From: JACRAO01 sp964490895
GTDB lineage: Bacteria > Bdellovibrionota > UBA1018
Direction of reading: 5' to 3'
Assembly (NCBI GenBank): GCA_964490895.1
Contig: CAZBEI010000062.1
Location: 1 to 22,810, forward strand
Length of the DNA stretch: 22,810 nucleotides
The position numbers and the translations under genes were made by a program. Every line of letters starts with the position of its first letter. Position 1 is the first letter of the stretch. This document shows positions 16,085 through 22,810 of this stretch, one piece after another. The notes beneath the pieces were generated by a model. It searched no databases. It had not been told where the DNA came from and saw only the letters and a program-made list of their open reading frames with translations.

Positions 16085-18079
16085 ATGAAAGCACGTATCG
16101 CCAAACTCATTACACTCCTTTCCCATCACGATTATCACTACTATGTTTTAGACGATCCCGAAATTTCGGATGCGGAGTACGACCTTCTCTTTAGGGAACT
16201 CCAAGACTTAGAAAAAAATTACCCGAAACTCCTACGTCCAGACTCTCCCACCCAAAGAGTGGGTGGAAAGTCTCAAGACAAGCTTAAAAAATTTAAACAC
16301 AAAGCCCCCATGCTCTCGCTTGCAAATGCCATGAGCGACCAAGAGTTTTTGGATTTTGATGAGAGAATTCACAAACTTTTAGACTTTCAAAAAAACCAAG
16401 AAATTGAATATTTTGCTGAATTAAAATTTGACGGTTTATCAATGAGTTTAACTTACGAAAACGGAGTACTCACCCATGCGGCCACCCGAGGAGATGGAGA
16501 AATAGGCGAGGAGGTTTTGCAAAATATTCGTTCCATTCGCTCAATCCCTCTTAGACTCAGAACACCCCATCCCCCACGCCTCATTGAAATCAGGGGTGAG
16601 GTCATGATTGCAATCAAAGATTTCGAAAGGCTTAACAAAGAACAAGCTGAGAAGGGACTCAAACTTTTTGCTAATCCCAGAAATGCCGCTGCAGGTGCAA
16701 TAAGACAGCTCGATCCTGCGATCACTGCGTCTCGTCCCTTGAGTGCTTTTTGGTATGGGCTTGGATATCTCGAGGGCATGGAGTTTAAACATATGAGTGA
16801 ATTCGAAGAAACTCTACAAAAATGGGGACTCAAAATCGGTCCCGAGAGAAAGATTTGTGTAGGAACTGAAGCTGTTTTAGCCTTTTATGAAAAAATCAAA
16901 TTACTGCGTGATACATTGCCATTCGAAATTGATGGAATTGTAGTAAAACTCAATCCCTTATCTCATATTGATCGCGCGGGATACATCTCTAGAAATCCAA
17001 GGGGGATGACAGCTTTCAAATTTCCTCCACAAAAAAAAATCACTCGCATCGAAGACATTATTGTACAAGTCGGTCGAACGGGTACTTTGACTCCTGTGGC
17101 CCGAGTCACTCCAGTACGAGTGGGAGGAGCAACCCTAGAACGTGCCACTTTGCACAATCAAGATGAGATTGATCGAAAAGATATTCGCATTGGAGATCAG
17201 GTATATATCCAACGAGCGGGAGATGTCATCCCTGAAGTGATCAGTGTCATCAAAGAAATGAGAACCGGACAAGAAAAAAAATTTCAGCTCCCCACTCATT
17301 GCCCTGTTTGTGGCTCAAAAGTAGAAAAAAGAAAGGGGGAAACCGCTGTCCGTTGCCCGAGTGTAAACTGCGTGGCTCAGCTCAAAGAAAAAATCCGCCA
17401 TTTTGTGATAAAAGACGCACTTAACATCGAAGGCTTAGGAGAAAAAACAGTAGAACAATTTGTAGACGAGGGGCTCATTAAAAAAACCTCTGATGTGTTT
17501 GAATTAAAAAAAGAAACTCTCATGGTACTTGATAACTTTGCAGAAAAAGCCTGCGACAATCTCTTGCTGGCTATCAAAAATGCACGTTCGCCCGAACTTT
17601 ATCGTTTTATTTTTGCCTTAGGCATTAGGCATGTGGGAGAGAGAACTGCAAAAATATTAGCCCAGCACTTTGGCGCACTAGATCCCATGATAAAAGCCAC
17701 ATTGAGTGAGCTCTTGGAAATACATGAAATTGGACCCGAAGTCTCAAAAAGTATCTTTGAATATTTTCAGTCCCAAGAAAATCAAAAAGAAATCAAAAAA
17801 CTGCTCTCTCAAATAAACCTTATTTTGCCAAAAAAAAACAGGAACTCAGAAAACCTTGCTAAAAAAACATTTGTTTTAACAGGAACGTTTCCGACCCTTT
17901 CTCGTTCTGATGCCACACGGAGGATAGAAGAACAAGGGGGTCGGGTGAGCGGGAGTGTCTCTAAAAAAACAGATTATGTTGTCGCTGGAGGAGACCCTGG
18001 GAGCAAACTCGGGCGCGCCAAAGAGTTGGGAGTAGAAGTGATTGATGAAGAGCGATTGTTAAGGCTCTTGGAAGAATAA
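16085..18079 (+). CDS. ligA: NAD-dependent DNA ligase LigA
   Basis: This 664-residue ligase seals nicks in replication and repair, using NAD. Domains in order are: Ia with HDYHYYVLDDPEISDAEYD (15-33); the adenylation domain with KFDG (Lys114 is the AMP-accepting residue) and GIVVKLN (284-290); the OB fold with GRTGTLTPVA (330-339); a four-cysteine zinc finger (Cys406, 409, 424, 429); helix-hairpin-helix repeats (GLGEKTVEQF, GIRHVGERTA, IHEIGPEVSKS); and a BRCT domain from about 590 (KTFVLTGTFPTLSRSDA) to the end. Length and all key residues are normal. It is the clearest housekeeping gene in the window and starts 33 bases after the outer-membrane protein gene. Confidence 0.98.
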   Translation: MKARIAKLITLLSHHDYHYYVLDDPEISDAEYDLLFRELQDLEKNYPKLLRPDSPTQRVGGKSQDKLKKFKHKAPMLSLANAMSDQEFLDFDERIHKLLDFQKNQEIEYFAELKFDGLSMSLTYENGVLTHAATRGDGEIGEEVLQNIRSIRSIPLRLRTPHPPRLIEIRGEVMIAIKDFERLNKEQAEKGLKLFANPRNAAAGAIRQLDPAITASRPLSAFWYGLGYLEGMEFKHMSEFEETLQKWGLKIGPERKICVGTEAVLAFYEKIKLLRDTLPFEIDGIVVKLNPLSHIDRAGYISRNPRGMTAFKFPPQKKITRIEDIIVQVGRTGTLTPVARVTPVRVGGATLERATLHNQDEIDRKDIRIGDQVYIQRAGDVIPEVISVIKEMRTGQEKKFQLPTHCPVCGSKVEKRKGETAVRCPSVNCVAQLKEKIRHFVIKDALNIEGLGEKTVEQFVDEGLIKKTSDVFELKKETLMVLDNFAEKACDNLLLAIKNARSPELYRFIFALGIRHVGERTAKILAQHFGALDPMIKATLSELLEIHEIGPEVSKSIFEYFQSQENQKEIKKLLSQINLILPKKNRNSENLAKKTFVLTGTFPTLSRSDATRRIEEQGGRVSGSVSKKTDYVVAGGDPGSKLGRAKELGVEVIDEERLLRLLEE

Positions 18080-18117
18080 GCCGCCGAACGGTCTAAAAAA
18101 TAAATATAAACAATACA

Positions 18118-18145
18118 TGTGTATTAGTATACACAGGATTTTTTT
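18118..18145 (+). terminator. Probable terminator of ligA
   Basis: TGTGTAT and ATACACA form a 7-bp stem around TAGT (18118-18135), followed by GGA and seven T residues. The stem is AT-rich and so only moderately strong. Confidence 0.55.
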
Positions 18146-18224
18146 GACTCTCTTTACATTTTGCTGCTAAAGCCTGATCATAGCGGTATAGTTAAATAAG
18201 CTTCTCACAATAAAGGGGAACGTT

Positions 18225-19952
18225 ATGTTGAACGTATTGAGGTATAGGACAAAGTTTTTTAGAAAATTGTTTCTTTGCTCCATATTGAATTTGGTTTTTA
18301 ATAGCTATCTGAGTTTAGCTGGCATCAGTGACGGGAGGCCCAAACATGAAAAAGCCCTTGACTCAATTAGGGACGAATTTATAGGCCTATTCAAAGAAAT
18401 TAGCACACTGAAAAATAAAACAAGAGAATTAGAGGCCTCAAGATGTGTGCCACTTCCAAAATGGAAAATAGACTGTGATAAGCATTTATTAGACATTAGC
18501 AATATGAGGGAACGTTTACAGGTTTTGTTGGATAGAATCGATAATATAGACCTTACCCGCCTACAACTAACAGATGAAGATTTTGATGACTTTGTTGACA
18601 GCGTATTGGTTCTAACAGACGTGATTGTTAGAGAAATGCTAGATTTACGATATTATTGCGACTGCGACAAGGAAACAAGCCAAGACAGACCAGTTTTGCC
18701 TCCGCCCCCACCGATCTTCACTTTGGGTGGAGAGGGTAGCTGCAGCATTAGTGGTAGTGACACTTATATTAATGGAGCAACACCCACATTTGACCAATTT
18801 CTCAATGGTGACCAAACATTTGCGGCAGGAGGCTCATCCCCCAATCCCCTTGCAGGCACAGTCACATTTGTTGGTGCCCCCACCTTTGGGGGTATGGATC
18901 CTGCAGGCACACCATCAGAGAACCCATTTCCCAATGGTGACCAAACAGTTGCGGCAGGAGGCTCATCCCCTAGCGGTTCAGTTACAAGCGGTTTTACTAT
19001 TGGTGCTGACACTGCTACAGCTAGCGGTAATAATGATGGTAAGACAGTCACCATAGACGGAAAAACACCGGCAGAACCTACTCCTACTCCCACGCCAACG
19101 CCTACTCCGACACCGACTCCAACTCCAGACCCAACTCCTGATCCCACTCCAACTCCCACTCCAACTCCGAGTTGCACTGCATATATGGCTACAGCTAACA
19201 CAGATAAAAACGAGATCCTTCCGCAATTCGTCTTTAACCCTAATTATATTAAATCACTTGATACGCCGGAACCGCGTACATTGGAGAAAATCAAAGATAA
19301 AATAATAGCTGACTCTCTTCTAGACCAGACAGCTCATTTGAATATCACTAAAAATGACTCCCCAACTACAGTGGTGAGCATGGGTTATGGTGCAATGCTT
19401 GCTGTTCCATTCTGCGATATTTTGTTTGAATCAGAATTATCTCTAATATTAAGAAAAAAAGCAAACAGTGCAACCCAAAAGTTTAACGCATCAGAATTTA
19501 CTGTGAAATCTACAATTTTAAGATGGACGCTAGAGGAGAATTTTAACTTTATTGGTGGTCTTTTTGATTTTCTTTCTCAGTTTCCAGCGCATGGAGAACA
19601 ATTTAGCGAGACAGCAGACGAAAACACGCCTGTGCCCTTCAGTTCCTTCGAGATAGTGACCAGACCGACATTTGGCTCATACTTGGAGGGTAAGGATGCA
19701 AAAATGCTTATAGCCTATTTTTTACTCCCCATGAAGGCAAAGGGGGAAATAGTAAATCCAGAACAAGAACTTGGTCTTTTACAAACAGACGGCACGTTTC
19801 AGGTGTTAACTAATGCTCAATTACCTACTTTAGATCTCAGATTTTTTACGTCTACTGTAAAGGGTAATGTCCATTTTGAGGGTGGCACAAAAGATTCGCT
19901 GCACACCTCTTTATATTCTGTAGAATCCTTACCGCCAGACCCGAAAAAATAG
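18225..19952 (+). CDS. Secreted multi-domain protein with internal repeats and a Pro-Thr linker
   Basis: This is a 575-residue protein. A basic N-terminus and hydrophobic stretch (FLCSILNLVFNSYLSLA) look like a signal peptide. Residues about 38-150 are a helical, coiled-coil-like segment ending in YYCDCD and a proline run. Residues about 165-285 are Gly/Ser/Thr-rich and include two copies of a NGDQT[FV]AAGGSS unit, 43 residues apart. About 30 residues of alternating Pro-Thr with two Asp interruptions (about 286-316) form a stiff linker. The final 250 residues are a globular domain that I do not recognise. AAGGGG lies seven bases before the ATG. It looks like a surface or periplasmic protein; its function is unknown. 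Confidence 0.75.
   Translation: MLNVLRYRTKFFRKLFLCSILNLVFNSYLSLAGISDGRPKHEKALDSIRDEFIGLFKEISTLKNKTRELEASRCVPLPKWKIDCDKHLLDISNMRERLQVLLDRIDNIDLTRLQLTDEDFDDFVDSVLVLTDVIVREMLDLRYYCDCDKETSQDRPVLPPPPPIFTLGGEGSCSISGSDTYINGATPTFDQFLNGDQTFAAGGSSPNPLAGTVTFVGAPTFGGMDPAGTPSENPFPNGDQTVAAGGSSPSGSVTSGFTIGADTATASGNNDGKTVTIDGKTPAEPTPTPTPTPTPTPTPTPDPTPDPTPTPTPTPSCTAYMATANTDKNEILPQFVFNPNYIKSLDTPEPRTLEKIKDKIIADSLLDQTAHLNITKNDSPTTVVSMGYGAMLAVPFCDILFESELSLILRKKANSATQKFNASEFTVKSTILRWTLEENFNFIGGLFDFLSQFPAHGEQFSETADENTPVPFSSFEIVTRPTFGSYLEGKDAKMLIAYFLLPMKAKGEIVNPEQELGLLQTDGTFQVLTNAQLPTLDLRFFTSTVKGNVHFEGGTKDSLHTSLYSVESLPPDPKK
18798..18970 (+). repeat. Two 44-bp near-identical repeats within the secreted protein gene
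   Basis: Bases 18798-18841 and 18927-18970 match except at two positions. They encode the NGDQT[FV]AAGGSS unit and lie 129 bases (43 codons) apart, so recombination between them would keep the frame. Confidence 0.8.
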
Positions 19953-19972
19953 GGACTCTATTATTGTTTTTT
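19943..19972. terminator. Probable two-way terminator between convergent genes
   Basis: AATAG-GGACT-CTATT (19948-19962) forms a short stem spanning both stop codons. TTTTTT follows on the plus strand (19967-19972), and a matching run of T follows on the minus strand (from the A-run at 19944-19949). It would serve both convergent genes. Confidence 0.5.
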
Positions 19973-20590
19973 AAAAACTTCGTCTGCATCGATGCTGGTG
20001 GGTCTTTTAGTGGCTATTGTACCGTTGTTTGTAACTGTGAGAACACCAAAGGCAAGTGTGTTGGGTATGACAGTGGTTGTAAGTGTATAGATATTAAAAC
20101 GTGTCTCTCCAGCACTTGGAATTTTACCTCCACTACAGGTCTTTCCTGAAATCGATGTCTCAGTATCGAGCGCCCAGGTTTTAATGCCGCAAAAGCCAGC
20201 CCCACTCTCTGCAATGTTAAAATCTGAAGCCACGTCTGCTCTTAATGGAGTTTCAGAGACATTGTTTAAAATAAAATCTGTTGTTTTTGCATTTGCTGGC
20301 GCTGCGGCTGCTGCTCCCAGTGTAAAAGTACCAGTTTTGATTTCTTTTTGGGTTTGGGTAACACAAGTGGTTTCCGCAAAGAAAATAAGGGTATCTGTAT
20401 AAGTATTGCCAGAAACTATGATCGTATCTTTGGAGCTTGCTGCAGCCACACACCCGGTGGCCCAGGTACCCTCTAATTCTGTAGGATCCCCTGTTGTGGC
20501 TGTGGTAGGACTCGTTTTTTTAGCACAGGAAGCCATCAGAAAACCGTTTAATACTAGCAAAATGAGAATCATTTGTGTTCTTGTCAGCAT
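19961..20590 (-). CDS. Predicted lipoprotein, function unknown
   Basis: This is a protein of about 209 residues with an N-terminal hydrophobic stretch and the lipobox LMASC, followed by KKTSPTTATTGDP as a flexible tether. The body is beta-rich and begins LEGTWATGC, a pattern like small lipocalin-type or 'threshold' lipoproteins of this phylum. Further cysteine-containing strands follow (TTCVTQTQ, FCGIKTW, KTCSGGK), suggesting periplasmic disulfides. I prefer the ATG at 20590, where GAGGGG lies seven bases upstream. The ATG at 20605 would place that site inside the gene. Its 3' end is eight bases from the convergent secreted-protein gene, so they may belong to one neighbourhood of envelope proteins. 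Confidence 0.7.
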   Translation of the reverse strand: MLTRTQMILILLVLNGFLMASCAKKTSPTTATTGDPTELEGTWATGCVAAASSKDTIIVSGNTYTDTLIFFAETTCVTQTQKEIKTGTFTLGAAAAAPANAKTTDFILNNVSETPLRADVASDFNIAESGAGFCGIKTWALDTETSISGKTCSGGKIPSAGETRFNIYTLTTTVIPNTLAFGVLTVTNNGTIATKRPTSIDADEVFKKQ

Positions 20591-20654
20591 TTTTACACCC
20601 CTCATAGATTAAAGGTTAATAGATTTATAACAAATTTCAAGCCCGTAATCATTT

Positions 20655-20671
20655 AGGGAGTAAGACGACAC
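20655..20671. repeat. 17-bp direct repeat, left copy, flanking the ATPase cassette
   Basis: AGGGAGTAAGACGACAC occurs here and again at 22022-22038. Both copies also have GTAATCA 3 to 9 bases to their left. They bracket the AAA/DUF4143 gene. Confidence 0.8.
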
Positions 20672-20777
20672 AGGGAAAAATTACATATAAAGAACGAGAA
20701 ACTCGATTAGATGATTCTGGCAGAGAGTTGAACGAGTCACCAAATAAATTAGAACAAAGTCCAATTTATTTTCATTG

Positions 20778-20814
20778 CCATAGGACTAATATACCGTGTA
20801 TATTAGTCCTATGG
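20778..20814. promoter_or_regulatory. 17-bp perfect inverted repeat over the ATPase gene start (operator or leader hairpin)
   Basis: CCATAGGACTAATATAC (20778-20794) is matched perfectly by its complement at 20798-20814, separated by CGT. The right arm includes the ATG at 20811, and its last bases overlap the GGGAG (20813-20817) that serves the ATG at 20823. As RNA it would hide the ribosome-binding site; as DNA it is an ideal dimer site. Confidence 0.85.
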
Positions 20815-20822
20815 GAGATAAA

Positions 20823-21992
20823 ATGTACAAAAGGACTTTAATGGACTGCATCCCTTTGGTTTCATTCTACTTATTTGGACCACGCCAAACAGGTAAAAGC
20901 ACTTTGCTCAGTCAATTAAACCCGATTTGGACCCTCAATCTACTGGATCCGGAGAAGCAACTTGAGTTTTCGAAGGATCCAAAAACCCTCTATCGAATAT
21001 TGACTAGCGCACCGTTTTCAATGCAATCGGGCTACGTCATTTTAGACGAAATTCAACGAGTCCCAGCACTCCTGGATGTTGTACAAATCCTAATGCAGGA
21101 AAATCCACAATTAAAATTTGCACTCTCTGGCTCAAGCGCGCGAAAGCTCAAACGAGGCTTAGCAAATCTTCTGGGGGGCAGGGCAGCTGTTCGTACCATT
21201 TATCCTCTTACCTACTCTGAATTGGGAAAAGATTTTAAATTAGACCTGGTTTTAAATTTTGGATCACTTCCTAAAATATATTCACTCATCAATACAAATG
21301 ACCAATCCACTGCTCTTGATCTGCTCAAGAGCTATGTCATTACTTATTTGAACGAAGAAATCAAAGCCGAAGCCCTTGTGCGAAATCTGCAAGGCTTTCA
21401 AAACTTTCTAGACGTTGCGGCAGCACAGTTTTCTGAGCAGATCAATTTCAGTAAAATGGAAAAAGATTGCAGAGTCTCTTACTCTGCAATTCGCGATTAT
21501 TATTCTATTCTGGAAGATACTTTGATTGGTTTTTTTTTGCAGCCCTACCTTCGCAGCAAACGGAAACGAATGAGCCATGCACCTAAGTATTATTTTTTTG
21601 ACAATGGGGTCACCCGAGCCATCCTTGGATTGCATCGCTCGACACCTTCGCCTCTAGAAAGAGGGCGATTATTGGAACAGTGGTTTATTCAGGAAGTCAT
21701 GCGAATGAACGCCTACTTTCAAAAAGAATGGACCCTCAGTTTTTGGAGAACAAGTCATGGAGCTGAGGTGGATCTCCTGCTTGAGAGGGGACATGAAGTT
21801 TTATGTGCAATAGAAATTAAGTCAGGGCGAGTGATTTCTGATTCTGAGCTTACGGGTCTCAAATCTTTTCACGAGGAATTTCCTGAAGTGCAATGCTTTG
21901 TGGCAGGCGAATTGGAAGAACCACAGAAATTGATACACTCTGAAGGTTATCCTCTACTCATGCTTTTGGATAAACTCAAGAATGAGTTTTAG
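20823..21992 (+). CDS. AAA ATPase with DUF4143 C-terminal domain
   Basis: This is a predicted ATPase of about 389 residues. Walker A is GPRQTGKST (19-27), Walker B is YVILDEIQRVP (71-81, with Asp75 and Glu76), and a sensor-like ALSGSSARKL follows. The C-terminal DUF4143 region has the YYFFDNGVTRAILG block and then GAEVDLLLE followed by CAIEIKSGR, an arrangement like the D...ExK core of PD-(D/E)XK nucleases. This family is widespread and often mobile, and its cellular role is poorly known. I start at the ATG at 20823 because GGGAG lies five bases upstream. A GTG at 20796 lies inside the inverted repeat, and an ATG at 20811 has no site of its own. Convergent with the repeat protein, 27 bases away. 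Confidence 0.88.
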   Translation: MYKRTLMDCIPLVSFYLFGPRQTGKSTLLSQLNPIWTLNLLDPEKQLEFSKDPKTLYRILTSAPFSMQSGYVILDEIQRVPALLDVVQILMQENPQLKFALSGSSARKLKRGLANLLGGRAAVRTIYPLTYSELGKDFKLDLVLNFGSLPKIYSLINTNDQSTALDLLKSYVITYLNEEIKAEALVRNLQGFQNFLDVAAAQFSEQINFSKMEKDCRVSYSAIRDYYSILEDTLIGFFLQPYLRSKRKRMSHAPKYYFFDNGVTRAILGLHRSTPSPLERGRLLEQWFIQEVMRMNAYFQKEWTLSFWRTSHGAEVDLLLERGHEVLCAIEIKSGRVISDSELTGLKSFHEEFPEVQCFVAGELEEPQKLIHSEGYPLLMLLDKLKNEF

Positions 21993-22019
21993 CAATACTC
22001 TCCAGTAATCAGCAATGGT

Positions 22020-22810
22020 TCAGGGAGTAAGACGACACTTTGTAATGGTATATGGACTACAGGGACCAGTGAATGAATTACAATTACAAGCAAAACTAAG
22101 CTGAGGAATAAAAAATGATAACGCAGTAGAGGGAGAAAAAACACCATTTCCTGCAGGACATGCCGCTGATAAAATACAAATTTCATTTGGGCCACAAGAA
22201 GTTGCAGCAGTATAGGTTTGAGTAGAACAAATATTAGTACATGCTGTTACACCCAAGACACCAACACCAGGACAACGCATTACCAAATAGGTAGCACTGC
22301 CATTAAATGGTTGAGGACTTGCCCCATTGTTACAAAACACAGATGCATTTGCCCCCTGCTGCAGCACCATGCCTCCGTTTGGTATTTTTAAAACAGGCCC
22401 TAACTGACATTTCTCCTGTATATCAATACAAATTGCGTTACCACTCGGACCAAAGCCCTGCAGCGCTTTGCCGCTTGAGCAATTGACCAAACTGCTGAGT
22501 GACACACAATTGACAGTGCCATTTGGATTGATCCCCTTTGCAATTTGCCCTGAAAGACAAATACCGCTGGCACTAGGAAACACACAGGGTGGATTTCCTC
22601 CTTGAGTAAAAGTTCCTCCTAGAGCTAGGCAAGTCTGTTGAGCAGTGGGTGCATTATTTGCAAACACACAGGGTGGATTTCCTCCTTGAGTAAAAGTTCC
22701 TCCTAGAGCTAGGCAAGTCTGTTGGGCAGTGGGTGCATCATTTGCAAACACACAGGGTGGATTTCCTCCTTGAGTAAAAGTTCCTCCTAGAGCTAGGCAA
22801 GTCTGTTGAG
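22020..22810 (-). CDS. Cysteine-rich tandem-repeat surface protein (3' part; start lies beyond the right edge)
   Basis: The frame is open from the right edge to a TGA at 22022-22020, so only the C-terminal 263 or so residues are present. The first part visible here is a tandem array of 28-residue units (CVFAN.APTAQQTCLALGG, then TFTQGGNPP). Next come related but diverged units (GICLSGQIAKGINPNG, CSSGKALQGFGPSGNAIC) of the 'C..G....G..P.G...C' kind common in surface and tail-fibre-like proteins of this phylum. The last 120 residues are Cys-rich (TACTNICSTQTYTAATSC and so on), ending ITKCRLTP. The many paired cysteines suggest export, with disulfides. Gene identity beyond this is unknown. Confidence 0.75.
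   Translation of the reverse strand, partial: QQTCLALGGTFTQGGNPPCVFANDAPTAQQTCLALGGTFTQGGNPPCVFANNAPTAQQTCLALGGTFTQGGNPPCVFPSASGICLSGQIAKGINPNGTVNCVSLSSLVNCSSGKALQGFGPSGNAICIDIQEKCQLGPVLKIPNGGMVLQQGANASVFCNNGASPQPFNGSATYLVMRCPGVGVLGVTACTNICSTQTYTAATSCGPNEICILSAACPAGNGVFSPSTALSFFIPQLSFACNCNSFTGPCSPYTITKCRLTP
22022..22038. repeat. 17-bp direct repeat, right copy, flanking the ATPase cassette
   Basis: AGGGAGTAAGACGACAC is identical to 20655-20671. This copy is part of the surface protein gene and encodes its last residues (CRLTP) and most of the stop codon on the minus strand. Confidence 0.8.
22578..22810 (-). repeat. 84-bp tandem repeat array within the surface protein gene
   Basis: Units are 22578-22661, 22662-22745 and a partial third from 22746 to the edge. 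The first two differ at two positions, and the third matches the first over its visible 65 bases. Each unit encodes 28 residues, so copy-number change keeps the frame. Confidence 0.92.

Noticed and set aside
18140..18205. Sigma-70 promoter before the secreted protein gene (TTGACT, later TATAGT)
   Set aside because: The good -35 and good -10 elements are not at workable spacing from each other, so I do not call it.
18764..19201. Minus-strand frame rich in Gly-Val repeats
   Set aside because: It is the complement of the Pro-Thr linker and Gly/Ser region of the secreted protein; the low-complexity content comes from the repeat, and the plus-strand gene has a signal peptide and a ribosome-binding site.
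22578..22810. CRISPR-like array
   Set aside because: The 84-bp units are directly adjacent without spacers and read through as one protein-coding frame.

Overview
The window looks like chromosomal DNA of a Gram-negative bacterium of the Bdellovibrio type (Bdellovibrionota). The base composition is AT-leaning. Several products are secreted with signal peptides, and at least three look like outer-membrane beta-barrels. There are lipoproteins with clear lipoboxes, a regulator of the TIGR02147/DUF4423 type that is common in that phylum, and a cysteine-rich repeat surface protein. This placement comes from gene content; no rRNA or tRNA gene is present to confirm it.

Left end (1-2940) is a patchy accessory stretch. 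It holds the 5' part of an IS1634-type transposase gene running off the left edge, a thioredoxin-type arsenate reductase (minus), a small secreted protein, an outer-membrane protein, and the remains of a Fic-family gene that has lost its middle. Short repeats and hairpins lie between them.

Centre-left (2941-10740) is a pseudouridine synthase gene (plus) that converges on a long minus-strand operon. The operon reads, in transcription order: BMP/PnrA-type nucleoside-binding protein, dual-cassette ATPase, two permeases, outer-membrane barrel protein, lipoprotein, and a BKACE (beta-keto acid cleavage) enzyme. Genes overlap or sit within about 25 bases, with TTGA and ATGA stop/start overlaps. The layout suggests nucleoside uptake across the whole envelope, with linked catabolism.

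Centre (10737-14290) has a TIGR02147-like regulator divergent from an AAA+ protein that resembles a sigma-54 activator but has lost its activating machinery. That gene ends in a textbook terminator. A patatin-like phospholipase follows on the minus strand.

Right half (14296-22810) carries a small helix-turn-helix protein overlapping a large outer-membrane protein, then NAD-dependent DNA ligase (ligA), a secreted Pro-Thr-linker protein and a convergent lipoprotein. Next is an AAA/DUF4143 ATPase gene whose ribosome-binding site lies inside a 17-bp perfect inverted repeat and whose cassette is bracketed by 17-bp direct repeats. The right edge cuts a cysteine-rich surface protein gene with nearly identical 84-bp tandem repeats.
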